Source of the DNA: Leifsonia sp. EB41
GTDB taxonomy: Bacteria > Actinomycetota > Actinomycetes > Actinomycetales > Microbacteriaceae
Direction of reading: 5' to 3'
Assembly (NCBI RefSeq): GCF_041262565.1
Contig: NZ_JBGCCJ010000001.1
Location: 2,294,001-2,358,000 of the forward strand
Length of the DNA stretch: 64,000 nucleotides
The position numbers and the translations under genes were made by a program. Shown here in pieces: positions 39,554 through 48,373 of this stretch. A model generated the notes under the pieces. That model saw only the letters and a program-made list of their open reading frames with translations. It was not told the origin of the DNA and searched no databases. The first letter of the stretch is position 1, and each line of letters starts with the position of its first letter.

Positions 39554-41509
39554 ATGACGCTCTCCTCCGGCATCGCCACCGACGAACTCGATCCCACGAT
39601 CCGCCCGCAGGACGACCTGTTCCGGCACGTGAACGGCACCTGGATCGACCGTACAGAGATCCCCGGCGACAAGGCGCGCTGGGGCTCCTTCATGGAGCTC
39701 GCCGAGAAGTCGGAGGCCGCCGTCCGCGAGATCGTGGAGGCCGCGCAGACCGCCCCCGAGGGCACAGAGGAGCGCAAGTTCGGCGACCTCTACACGAGCT
39801 TCCTCGACGAGGACCGCGTCGACGCGCTCGGCGTCGAGCCGATCCGGGCGCAGCTCGCGATCGCCGACGACGTCGCCAGCATCCCGGAGTTCCTGAAGAC
39901 CCTCGGCGAGCTGGAGCGGCACGGCGTCGGCGGCATCTACCAGCTGTTCGTCGACAACGACCCGGGCGACCCCAGCCGCTACCTCGTGTTCGCCGAGCAG
40001 GCGGGCATCTCGCTGCCCGACGAGTCCTACTTCCGCGAGGAGCGGTTCGCGCCGATCCGGGAGGCCTTCGCCGCGCACGTGCAGCGGATGTTCGAGCTGG
40101 CCGGCTTCCAGGACGCCCCCGAGCGCGCCCAGCGGGTCTACGACCTCGAGGTGGAGATCGCGGCGCAGCACTGGGACAACGTGACCTCCCGCGACTCCGA
40201 GAAGACCTACAACCTGTTCTCGTGGGCCGACGCCACGGCCCTGTTCGGCTCGACGGACCTGGACGACTGGGCCGCCGGTCTGGGCGCACCGCAGGGCGCG
40301 CTCGCCGAGGTGGTCCTGCGCCAGCCGTCCTTCACCTCCGGCGTCGCCGGCCTCCTCACCGAAGACAAGCTGCAGTCCTGGAAGGACTGGCTGGCCTGGC
40401 AGATCATCCACGACTCCGCCCCGTACCTGACCGGCGACTTCGTGGACGCCAACTTCGACTTCTACGGCCGCACCCTCACCGGCACGCCGGAGATGCGGGC
40501 CCGCTGGAAGCGCGGCGTCTCACTCGTGGAGGGCGTGATGGGGGAGGCCGTCGGCCGCATCTACGTCGAGAAGCACTTCCCGCCCGCCGCCAAGCAGGAG
40601 ATGGACGAGCTGGTCGCCAACCTGATCGAGGCCTACCGGCAGAGCATCCAGAAGCTGGAGTGGATGGGCGAGGACACCCGCCACCGCGCCCTCGACAAGC
40701 TCGGCAAGTTCACGCCGAAGATCGGCTTCCCGGTGAAGTGGCGCGACTACTCCGCGCTCGTCATCGACCCCACCGACCTGGTCGCAAATGTGCGCGCCGC
40801 CGCGCTGTTCGAGTTCAACCGCGAGCTGAACAAGATCGGCAAGCCGATCGACCGCGACGAGTGGTTCATGACCCCGCAGACGATCAACGCGTACTACAAC
40901 CCCGGCTTCAACGAGATCGTGTTCCCCGCGGCCATCCTGCAGTACCCGTTCTTCGACGAGAGCAGGGACGCCGCCGCGAACTACGGCGCGATCGGCGCGG
41001 TCATCGGTCACGAGATCGGCCACGGCTTCGACGACCAGGGCTCCAAGTTCGACGGCGACGGCAAGCTGGACGACTGGTGGACCGCCGCCGACCGTGCCGC
41101 GTTCGAGAAGCGCACCGGCAGTCTGATCGCCCAGTACGACGCGCTCGCCCCGGCGCAGGTGCCCGACCACCACGTGAACGGCGCCCTCACCATCGGCGAG
41201 AACATCGGCGACCTCGGCGGTCTCGGCATCGCCTGGAAGGCGTACCTCCTCTCGCTCGGCGGCGAGCAGCCTCCCGTGGTGGATGGTCTGAGCGGCGCGG
41301 AGCGGTTCTTCCTGAGCTGGGCGCAGGCCTGGCAGCAGAAGGGTCGCGACGAGGAGGTCATCCGCCTGCTGGCGATCGACCCGCACTCGCCGAACGAGTT
41401 CCGCTGCAACCAGATCGTCCGCAACATCGACGCCTTCTACGAGACGTTCGGGGTCGCGGACGGCGATGCGCTATGGCTGTCGCCGGAGGAGCGCGTGACC
41501 ATCTGGTGA
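39554..41509 (+). CDS. M13-family zinc metallopeptidase (PepO/neprilysin type)
   Basis: A 651-residue peptidase. VIGHEIGHGFDDQGSKFD has the HExxH zinc site, and NGALTIGENIGDLGGLGIAW gives the third ligand Glu and the conserved ENIxD. NAYYNPGFNEIVFPAAILQ is the substrate-binding NAYY block. The N-terminal half is the usual helical M13_N domain (RPQDDLFRHVNGTWIDRTEI). No signal peptide or anchor is present, so it is probably cytoplasmic like lactococcal PepO, cutting oligopeptides. It is monocistronic with a leaderless start. Confidence 0.93.
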   Translation: MTLSSGIATDELDPTIRPQDDLFRHVNGTWIDRTEIPGDKARWGSFMELAEKSEAAVREIVEAAQTAPEGTEERKFGDLYTSFLDEDRVDALGVEPIRAQLAIADDVASIPEFLKTLGELERHGVGGIYQLFVDNDPGDPSRYLVFAEQAGISLPDESYFREERFAPIREAFAAHVQRMFELAGFQDAPERAQRVYDLEVEIAAQHWDNVTSRDSEKTYNLFSWADATALFGSTDLDDWAAGLGAPQGALAEVVLRQPSFTSGVAGLLTEDKLQSWKDWLAWQIIHDSAPYLTGDFVDANFDFYGRTLTGTPEMRARWKRGVSLVEGVMGEAVGRIYVEKHFPPAAKQEMDELVANLIEAYRQSIQKLEWMGEDTRHRALDKLGKFTPKIGFPVKWRDYSALVIDPTDLVANVRAAALFEFNRELNKIGKPIDRDEWFMTPQTINAYYNPGFNEIVFPAAILQYPFFDESRDAAANYGAIGAVIGHEIGHGFDDQGSKFDGDGKLDDWWTAADRAAFEKRTGSLIAQYDALAPAQVPDHHVNGALTIGENIGDLGGLGIAWKAYLLSLGGEQPPVVDGLSGAERFFLSWAQAWQQKGRDEEVIRLLAIDPHSPNEFRCNQIVRNIDAFYETFGVADGDALWLSPEERVTIW

Positions 41510-41667
41510 CGCGTGGGGGAGTGCGTGAAAGGGATCGCCCAGCCACCCCTCCGGCGAGGTAACATCGTCCCTATCGCGTCGAGGAAACCCTGCCTCGCCG
41601 CGTCGCGGGCCGGGGGGACCGCAGCACGGACCGAAGCCCCGACTCGGAAGAAAGACCCAGCGCGACT
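41510..41667 (+). promoter_or_regulatory. 158-nt leader with a possible structured RNA
   Basis: TAACAT at 41560-41565 could be a -10 box, giving a transcript of about 95 nt before the GTG. It holds GAGGAAACCCTGCCTC, GCGGGCCGGGGGGACC and ACGGACCGAAGCCCCGACT. The last two loosely recall the GGGGAACC and CGAAUCCG blocks of the c-di-AMP (ydaO) riboswitch, but the GGGUGAAU block is not seen. Treat it as an unproven structured leader. Confidence 0.25.
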
Positions 41668-42582
41668 GTGACGATCCAGACCCCGGAGACCGACCACCGC
41701 CGCCGGCACGCGAGCCCACGCCGTGGACGGCACCGCCGGACTGCTGCCGCCGCTCCGGAGGTGTTCAGCCGCGGCTTCGACGCGCTCGGCCGGCTGGCCA
41801 TGCAGGGCGTCCAGGTCTCGGCGCGGGCGACGGACCTGTCCACCGGCGAGGTGCTGTTCTCGGTGGACGACCACGTCGTGATGCCGACGGCGAGCATCGG
41901 CAAGGTGCTCCTGCTGGTGGAGGTCGCCGCGCGCCTCCAGTCCCGGCAGCTCAGCCCGCTGGCCCAGCTCGACCGCGCCCCGCAGGACACGGCGGGGGAG
42001 TCCGGCATCTGGCAGCACCTCCAGGTCCCCGCCCTCCCGGTCGCCGACCTGGCAGCCCTCGTCGGGGCGACGAGCGACAACCTCGCGACCAACGTCCTGC
42101 TGCGCCGCGTCGGCCTGGAGGCCGTGAGCGCCCGCACGGAGTCCCTCGGCCTCACCCGCACCGCCCTCCTCGACCTGGTCCGCGACCACCGCGGCCCGGA
42201 CGACGCCCCGCAGCTCTCGGTCGGCAGCGCGAACGAGCTCACCTGGCTGTTCTCGGCGCTGGCCCGCGGCGAGGTCGTGGACGCCGCGACCAGCCGCCAG
42301 GTCATCTCCTGGCTGTCCCTGAACAGCGACTTCTCCCTGGTGTCGAGCGCGTTCGGCCTCGACCCGCACTCGCACCGCCACCCGGAGCACGGCATCCTGC
42401 TGGTCAACAAGACCGGCACCGACGCGGGAGTCCGCAGCGAGGTCGGCGTGCTGCGCGGGCCGCGAGCCGGGGTGACGTATGCGGTGTCGACGTACTTCGA
42501 CGACACCGCGCTGCCGGCGCGGCTGTCGGTGATCGACGGGATGCGGACGGTGGGGCTGGATCTGCTGGAGTATGTGTTCTGA
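41668..42582 (+). CDS. Class A beta-lactamase-like serine hydrolase without signal peptide
   Basis: A 304-residue protein. VVMPTASIGKVLLLVEVAAR has the SxxK motif, LVGATSDNLATNVLLRRVGL the SDN motif, and GILLVNKTGTDAGVRSEVGV the KTG motif, all in family order and spacing. The N-terminus is an Arg/His-rich stretch (RRRHASPRRGRHRR) with no hydrophobic segment, so export by a standard signal is not evident. It may be a cytoplasmic DD-peptidase-like hydrolase or be exported some other way. The GTG start has only a distant GGAAGAAAG upstream. Beta-lactamase activity is not shown by sequence alone. Confidence 0.75.
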   Translation: MTIQTPETDHRRRHASPRRGRHRRTAAAAPEVFSRGFDALGRLAMQGVQVSARATDLSTGEVLFSVDDHVVMPTASIGKVLLLVEVAARLQSRQLSPLAQLDRAPQDTAGESGIWQHLQVPALPVADLAALVGATSDNLATNVLLRRVGLEAVSARTESLGLTRTALLDLVRDHRGPDDAPQLSVGSANELTWLFSALARGEVVDAATSRQVISWLSLNSDFSLVSSAFGLDPHSHRHPEHGILLVNKTGTDAGVRSEVGVLRGPRAGVTYAVSTYFDDTALPARLSVIDGMRTVGLDLLEYVF

Positions 42583-42585
42583 GGG

Positions 42586-43632
42586 TCAGCGCCCCGCGAT
42601 GAACCCATCCTCCGCCGCATAGTCGAACCAGCGGTCGTCCCTGGCGCGCTGCGCGAGCGTCGGGAACGCCTCCTCCCAGCCCTCACCGCGGCGCTCGGCC
42701 GAGCGCGCCTCCCGCACGGCCCAGTCCACCGCATCCACGACGGCCTCCCGGTACGGGACCGGCTGGCGATACCCGAGCTGCACCGTGGCCGCCGCCATGC
42801 TGAGCAGCAGCGGGTTCGCGACGCTCCAGGGCGTGCCGCCGACCCCGTCCACGGGCGGCCCGGGGAAGCCGACGACTTCCACGTCCTGGTCGAGCGCCGC
42901 GTACACCGCGCGGGCGATCTCCGCGACACTGACGGCGTCCTCGTCCACCGCGTTGAGCACGCGGTGGCCGGGGTGCGCGGCGCACAGCGCGATCAGCTCG
43001 GCGATGTTCACGGTGGACGACGTGCTGAACCGGTTGGCGCCGTCGTCGGAGAGCAGCACCGTGCGGCGGCCGTCCAGCGCGCGCTTGATGAAGTACCACT
43101 CCCGCAGCGCCGGGCTGAGCGGGCCGTGGATCGCGCCGGGGCGGAGGATGCTCACTGGCAACCCTTCGACCGCCAGCAGCCGGCGCTCCATCGCCGCCTT
43201 GAGCGGTGAGTACGTTCGCTCGTCGTTGTCGACCGTCGGATCGGTCTCGCGCAGCGGGAGGGGATAGTCGGGGAAGTCGTCCGGCCCGGTCACGATGTCC
43301 AGGTAGCCGCCCTCCCGGCCGACGTAGACGGAGCCGGTGGAGATCACCACGAGCGAGCCGACGTCGCCCGCGAGCGCGGCGAGCTGATCGGCGTGCTTCG
43401 GCTCGTACGCCACCGTGTCGAGGACAAGATCGTGGCCGCGGGCCAGCGCGAGCAGTGCGTCCGTGTCGTCGCGGTCGAGGCGGACGGTCGTGACGTCCAG
43501 GTCGTTCAGGGCGGTGTCGCCGGGGTGGCGGCCGCGGTGGGCGACCAGCACCGACCAGCCGTCGGCGGCGAGCCGGCGCGCGGCGGCCGAGCCGATCTGC
43601 CCGGTCCCGCCGATGACCATCGCGGTGCGCAC
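42586..43632 (-). CDS. NAD-dependent epimerase/reductase (SDR extended)
   Basis: About 348 residues. MVIGGTGQIGSAAARRLAAD holds the GxxGxxG dinucleotide site. LVVISTGSVYVGREGG contains the catalytic-type Ser/Tyr region, ERTYSPLKAAMERRLL the YxxxK, and VSILRPGAIHGPLSPAL a substrate block. The start is uncertain between GTG 43632 and ATG 43620; AGGGG overlaps the preceding stop. It follows the MprF-like gene by 5 nt, which suggests coupling. It is a nucleotide-sugar or isoflavone-reductase-like enzyme; the substrate is unknown. Confidence 0.75.
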   Translation of the reverse strand: MRTAMVIGGTGQIGSAAARRLAADGWSVLVAHRGRHPGDTALNDLDVTTVRLDRDDTDALLALARGHDLVLDTVAYEPKHADQLAALAGDVGSLVVISTGSVYVGREGGYLDIVTGPDDFPDYPLPLRETDPTVDNDERTYSPLKAAMERRLLAVEGLPVSILRPGAIHGPLSPALREWYFIKRALDGRRTVLLSDDGANRFSTSSTVNIAELIALCAAHPGHRVLNAVDEDAVSVAEIARAVYAALDQDVEVVGFPGPPVDGVGGTPWSVANPLLLSMAAATVQLGYRQPVPYREAVVDAVDWAVREARSAERRGEGWEEAFPTLAQRARDDRWFDYAAEDGFIAGR

Positions 43633-43637
43633 GCCCC

Positions 43638-46205
43638 TCACCCCAGCAGCGTCCGCGCCAGCGCCAGGTACTCCCGCGCGTTCGCGTCGGGCAGGTACGC
43701 CCGCCCGATCGCGTTGCCGATCGCCGGCAGCGACACCGCGTCCGGGTACGCCAGCCACAGCGTCTCGTACGTCGGGTTGAACTTGCTCTTGAACGCGAAC
43801 AGCGAGGCGAACCCGTAGGCCGGCTCCAGCGTCCGAGCCAGGAACGCGAGCAGTCGGTCCATCACTGCCGGTCCCTCGGCAGAGGAGTCTGCATCGGCAG
43901 CGGCAGGCCCCGCCGGCTTCGTCGCCAGGGGCGCCCCCGACAGACTCAGCACCTCCACCCCCTCGCCGCGCATCCGCTGGGCCGCCGACGCGATGACGAA
44001 CTCCATGATGCCCGGGATGCTCTTGTCCGCCCGGCGCATGAAGTCGATCGTGTAGCCGACCACCCGGTCGTCGTGCCAGCTCGGCAGCCAGCTCGTGACC
44101 GCCTGGAGGTCGCCCTGCGGGTTGTAGGCGAGGTAGAGCCGCACCTCGGGGTCCTTCAGCTCGGCCATCCCGCCGAGGGTGAAGCCCATCTCGGGCAGCT
44201 CCTTCTCGGACACCCACTGCTCGCTCAGCGCGACGATCTGGTTCTGCTGGATCGGGGCCAGCTCGGCCCACGTCGTCCACAGCGTCGAGATGCGCTCCTT
44301 CACCCCCCGGTTGTGCGCCTGGCGAACCTTCTGCCAGGGCTTGCCCTGCATGTCGAAGGTCTGCGGGTGCATCAGCGTCTCCTCGCCGACCGACACGCTC
44401 TGCCAGCCGAGCGACTCGAACACCGGGAGGAACGCGCCGTGGATGCTGTAGAACGCGGGCGTCCAGCTGTTCGCGTCGCAGAAGCCGATGAAGTCGATGA
44501 TCGTCTGCTCGGCACGGTCGGGGCGGCACACCGGGTCGGACAGGGTGATCGCCACCCCGTTGATCACCCGGTAGGCGACGGCGGCCTCCCCGTCCTCCGA
44601 GAACCAGTAGACGTTGTCGGGCCAGGTGCCCATGAAGCCGAGCGTCCCGCCGCCGCCCGCGCGCAGGAGCTCCCGGAAGCGCAGCTCGTCGCCGACCGTG
44701 CGGCCGGTGGAGGTCGCCCGGTACAGCCGCATCGTGCCGATCACGAAGATCAGCCAGAACACCGGGCCGACCCACTGGTAGAGCAGCAGCGTGAACGGCG
44801 ACGTCGGCACGATGACGGGGCCCAGCACGGACTCGAAGCCCGAGGGCACGAACCGGCGCAGCGCGGACGCGAACACGTCGCCGATGGAGGCCTCCGGCAC
44901 GAACGACGACAGCGTGGCCAGGCCCGCGATCAGGTACAGGACCGCGAGCAGCGCGAACGCGACGACCGCCAGGATGGTGAAGCGCACGACCGCGTCCCTG
45001 GGCGCGCGGATCTGGAACTGGCGCCGCGTCGCCACCAGCAGCGCGATCGACGCCAGCGGAACCAGCAGCGTCGCCAGCAGCCACAGCAGCACCTCGATCG
45101 CGGGCGCGAGGGCGTCGATGCTGTCCACGTTGATCGAGATGTCGCCGCCGGGCAGCGCCGTGAACGGGAGGAGGATCATCGCCGCGTTCACGACGATCCC
45201 GAGCAGCCACGCGAAGTGCCGGCCGCGGCGGAGGCCGATGGCCGTCACGATCAGCAGCACGAGCGGCAGCAGGCTGAGCAGCAGCGGGCCGACCCCCTGC
45301 ACCGAGACGGCTGCGAGCTCGTCATGGCAGTTGGTCGTGTCGGCGGCCTTGCACGCCGCCAGCACCGTTGCCGCGGCGACCTCCCGATGCTGGAACAGCG
45401 CCGAGACGAACGAGAGCGGGCCGAGTCCGCCGGGCGGCAGGAGCGCGGCGAGCGGGCCGATCGCGGTGATCGCGACGATCGCGGCGACCAGGTTGCGGGT
45501 CTCCCCGTGCGAGCTGCGGCGCATCCGGTGCAGTGGGCCACGGCGGAGGATGACGCCGAGCGCGAGGCCGAGCAACGCCGCGAACAAGCGATAGACGTTG
45601 TTCTGGTCGCCGTTGTAGAGCACGAACATGATGACGGTGGCGAAGGTGAGCAGCCGGATCCGGCGTCGCCACAGGGTCGTCGCGAACGCGCTCGCCGTGA
45701 CCAGCGCCCCGACGATCCCGATGGTCGGGTCCAGGGTGAAATCGAATTCGGTGGCGTGCGCGAGGATCTCGCCCACGTTCGCCGCCGCCCACTGGCCGAG
45801 CACGCCGAGCGTGATGCCCAGCACCCCGGTGACCAGGAAGGCGACGATCAGGCGCACGGTGCCGAGCAGCCGTTCGGCCGCCGCGAGCACCGTCAGCGCC
45901 AGCAGGAACGAGACCACGAGCTGGATCGGGTCCTCCGGCACGAAGAGCGCCGTGAACGGCGTCCACCAGTACCCGGCCCGGATGGTCGTCGGTACGCCCG
46001 CCGCCCAGACCAGCGAGCCGCCGCCCACGCTTGCGGCGCTCCACAGCGTGCCGGTCGCGATGGAGGTCGCGAGCACGATCAGGGCGAGGGCGACGCTCGC
46101 GGGCGCGACCTGCACGTAGGCGCGCAGCATCGCCAACGCCGGGGGTCGCCCTGGGGGCGGATCCGCCTGCGGCGCTGGTGCGGTGTTCGTGGGGGCCGTG
46201 CTCAT
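43638..46205 (-). CDS. MprF-like aminoacyl-phosphatidylglycerol synthase with rhomboid-like N-terminus
   Basis: An 855-residue protein. Residues 30-230 form about six membrane helices with rhomboid-family traits (YWWTPFTALFVPEDPIQLVV, AAAERLLGTVRLIVAFLVTG), but the catalytic GxSG place reads DPTIGIVGALVTAS and no catalytic His is seen in the last helix. More membrane helices fill 250-490. From about 510 lies a DUF2156/GNAT-type synthase domain (GGTLGFMGTWPDNVYWFSED, GKPWQKVRQAHNRGVKER, SIPGIMEFVIASAAQRMRGE). Such domains transfer Lys or Ala from tRNA to phosphatidylglycerol and make membranes resist cationic peptides. A flippase role for the membrane part is inference. Confidence 0.75.
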   Translation of the reverse strand: MSTAPTNTAPAPQADPPPGRPPALAMLRAYVQVAPASVALALIVLATSIATGTLWSAASVGGGSLVWAAGVPTTIRAGYWWTPFTALFVPEDPIQLVVSFLLALTVLAAAERLLGTVRLIVAFLVTGVLGITLGVLGQWAAANVGEILAHATEFDFTLDPTIGIVGALVTASAFATTLWRRRIRLLTFATVIMFVLYNGDQNNVYRLFAALLGLALGVILRRGPLHRMRRSSHGETRNLVAAIVAITAIGPLAALLPPGGLGPLSFVSALFQHREVAAATVLAACKAADTTNCHDELAAVSVQGVGPLLLSLLPLVLLIVTAIGLRRGRHFAWLLGIVVNAAMILLPFTALPGGDISINVDSIDALAPAIEVLLWLLATLLVPLASIALLVATRRQFQIRAPRDAVVRFTILAVVAFALLAVLYLIAGLATLSSFVPEASIGDVFASALRRFVPSGFESVLGPVIVPTSPFTLLLYQWVGPVFWLIFVIGTMRLYRATSTGRTVGDELRFRELLRAGGGGTLGFMGTWPDNVYWFSEDGEAAVAYRVINGVAITLSDPVCRPDRAEQTIIDFIGFCDANSWTPAFYSIHGAFLPVFESLGWQSVSVGEETLMHPQTFDMQGKPWQKVRQAHNRGVKERISTLWTTWAELAPIQQNQIVALSEQWVSEKELPEMGFTLGGMAELKDPEVRLYLAYNPQGDLQAVTSWLPSWHDDRVVGYTIDFMRRADKSIPGIMEFVIASAAQRMRGEGVEVLSLSGAPLATKPAGPAAADADSSAEGPAVMDRLLAFLARTLEPAYGFASLFAFKSKFNPTYETLWLAYPDAVSLPAIGNAIGRAYLPDANAREYLALARTLLG

Positions 46206-46260
46206 CGTGTCTCCGTCGCGGTGGCCCCCACCCTAGCGGTCGCCCTCCGTTTGCGGAGGG

Positions 46261-47649
46261 TCAGATCTCGCGCAGACGCTCCGCGAGGTAGCGGTCGAGG
46301 CCTTCGAGCGGGATGCGCTCCTGCTTCATCGTGTCGCGATCGCGCACGGTCACCGCGTCGTCCTCGAGCGAGTCGAAGTCGACCGTGACCGCGAGCGGCG
46401 TGCCGATCTCGTCCTGGCGGCGGTACCGGCGGCCGATCGCGCCCGAGTCGTCGAAGTCGACGTTGCGGCGCTTGCGGAGCTTGTCGGCCAGGCCGCGCGC
46501 GAGCGGCGACAGCGCCTCGTTGCGGGACAGCGGGAGGACGGCGACCTTGACGGGCGCCAGGCGCGGGTCGAGGTGAAGGACCGTGCGCTTGTCGGTGCCG
46601 CCCTTGGCGTTCGGCACCTCCTCCTCGTCGTACGCGTCGACCAGGAACGCCATCAGCGCGCGGGTGAGGCCGAAGGACGGCTCGATCACATACGGGACAT
46701 AGCGCTCGTTCTTGTTCTGGTCGAAGTAGCTGAGGTCTTTGCCCGAGTGCTCGATGTGCGTCTTCAGGTCGAAGTCGGTGCGGTTGGCGACGCCCATCAG
46801 CTCGCCCCACTCGCTGCCGACGAAGTCGAACTTGTACTCGATGTCGATCGTGCGCTTGGAGTAGTGCGCGAGCTTGTCCTTCTCGTGCTCCAGGCGGCGG
46901 ATGTTCGCCGGGTCGATGCCGAGGTCCACGAACCAGTCCCAGCAGAGGTCGATCCAGGTCTGGAACCAGTCCTCGTCGGTACCGGGCTCGACGAAGAACT
47001 CGATCTCCATCTGCTCGAACTCACGGGTGCGGAAGATGAAGTTGCCCGGCGTGATCTCGTTGCGGAAGGCCTTGCCGATCTGGCCGATGCCGAACGGCGG
47101 TTTCTTGCGCGCGGCCTGCAGCACGTGCGCGAAGTCGGTGAAGATGCCCTGAGCGGTCTCCGGGCGCATGTAGTGGAGGCCGGACTCGTCGTCCACGACG
47201 CCGAGGAAGGTCTTCATCAGGCCGGAGAACTGCCGGATCGGCGTCCACTGGCCCACCTTGTCCGGGTGGTCCGGGTCGGCGATGTCGTCGAGGCCGTTCG
47301 CCGGCGCGTGGCCGTGCTCGGCCTCGTACGCCTCGAAGAGGTGGTCGGCGCGGTAGCGCTTGTGCGTGATGAGCGACTCGGTCAGCGGGTCGCTGAACAC
47401 CTGGACGTGACCGGAGGCCTCCCACACGGCGGTCGGCAGGATGATCGCCGAGTCGAGGCCGACCATGTCGCCGCGGCCGCGCACGAAGGAGTTCCACCAC
47501 TCGCGCTTGATGTTCTCCTTGAGCTCGACGCCGAGGGGACCGTAGTCCCACGCCGAGCGGGTGCCGCCGTAGATCTCCCCGGAGGGGAAGACGAATCCGC
47601 GGTGCTGCGCCAGCGTGATGACGGATTCCAGTCTCGACGGTGCGGCCAT
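46261..47649 (-). CDS. glyS: Glycyl-tRNA synthetase, class II alpha2 type
   Basis: A 462-residue enzyme, the normal actinobacterial length. [20 protein letters not shown] is the conserved start and [20 protein letters not shown] is motif 1/2. [20 protein letters not shown] is motif 2, and [18 protein letters not shown] is motif 3. It charges tRNA-Gly. AGGGAG lies 7 nt before the ATG at 47649; a further in-frame ATG at 47694 has no ribosome site. It is followed 55 nt later by the MprF-like gene. Confidence 0.95.
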   Translation of the reverse strand: MAAPSRLESVITLAQHRGFVFPSGEIYGGTRSAWDYGPLGVELKENIKREWWNSFVRGRGDMVGLDSAIILPTAVWEASGHVQVFSDPLTESLITHKRYRADHLFEAYEAEHGHAPANGLDDIADPDHPDKVGQWTPIRQFSGLMKTFLGVVDDESGLHYMRPETAQGIFTDFAHVLQAARKKPPFGIGQIGKAFRNEITPGNFIFRTREFEQMEIEFFVEPGTDEDWFQTWIDLCWDWFVDLGIDPANIRRLEHEKDKLAHYSKRTIDIEYKFDFVGSEWGELMGVANRTDFDLKTHIEHSGKDLSYFDQNKNERYVPYVIEPSFGLTRALMAFLVDAYDEEEVPNAKGGTDKRTVLHLDPRLAPVKVAVLPLSRNEALSPLARGLADKLRKRRNVDFDDSGAIGRRYRRQDEIGTPLAVTVDFDSLEDDAVTVRDRDTMKQERIPLEGLDRYLAERLREI

Positions 47650-47715
47650 GGGTGCTCCCTGTTCGGTGCCGGGGGTTGTGGGGGACCCGTCCATCCTACT
47701 GAGGATGCGCCGACC

Positions 47716-48339
47716 TCACCGGCCCGCGCGGAAGTCGTCCTCCAGGATCGCGTACACGGCGGTGTCCGACCACTCGCCCTTGAAGATCTCGCTCTGGCGC
47801 AGCAGTGCCTCCTGCTTCATCCCGATGATCCCGCAGAGCCGCGCCGACGCCTCGTTGCGGGCGTCGAGCTGGGCGAAGACGCGGTGGCCGCCGAGCGTGT
47901 CGAAGCAGAGCTCGAGGAGGCGGGTCGTCGCCTCGGTGGCGTAGCCGCGGCCGTGCACAGCGGGGTGGAACACCCAGCCCATCTCGAACTTCGCCCACTC
48001 CGCCTTCTTGAGGAACAGGCTCACGTGGCCGATCACCCGGCTGTGGCCGCCCTCCGGGTCCGGGAGCTCGACCGCGTACACGATGCCGTCGCCGTCGGCG
48101 GCGAGGCGGTTCATCGCGATGCGCTTGCGCAGGTGCTCCGCCGACTCGTCGTGGTCGTGCACCTCCCAGAAGAGGTAGCGGGCGACATCCTTCAGGCGCT
48201 CGAACTCGTGCCCGTTCTCCAGGTCGCCGCTGTTCAGCGGGCGGAGCAGCAGGCGCTCGGCGCGCAGCTCCTCCGCGGCGTAGGGCAGGCCGGTGGCCGC
48301 GTGCGGCTCGGTGGCGGTGATCGTGGCCTCGTCGCTCAC
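47716..48339 (-). CDS. GNAT acetyltransferase, RimJ/RimL type
   Basis: A 207-residue N-acetyltransferase. ERLLLRPLNSGDLENGHEF starts the fold, VIGHVSLFLKKAEWAKFEMG gives the central strands, and GWVFHPAVHGRGYATEATTR is the acetyl-CoA-binding motif A. HRVFAQLDARNEASARLCGI and GMKQEALLRQSEIFKGEW close it. GAGGAGG precedes the GTG at 48339. It lies between hemA and glyS. Substrates of this subgroup include N-termini and small amines; none can be named here. Confidence 0.85.
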   Translation of the reverse strand: MSDEATITATEPHAATGLPYAAEELRAERLLLRPLNSGDLENGHEFERLKDVARYLFWEVHDHDESAEHLRKRIAMNRLAADGDGIVYAVELPDPEGGHSRVIGHVSLFLKKAEWAKFEMGWVFHPAVHGRGYATEATTRLLELCFDTLGGHRVFAQLDARNEASARLCGIIGMKQEALLRQSEIFKGEWSDTAVYAILEDDFRAGR

Positions 48340-48373
48340 GTGTCCTCCTCTGGTGGGTGCTCCTGGACGGACG

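Noticed and set aside
44073-46388. A 771-codon open frame on the plus strand
   Set aside because: It runs antisense to the MprF-like gene and reads as Arg/Glu/His-rich sequence with no domain pattern.
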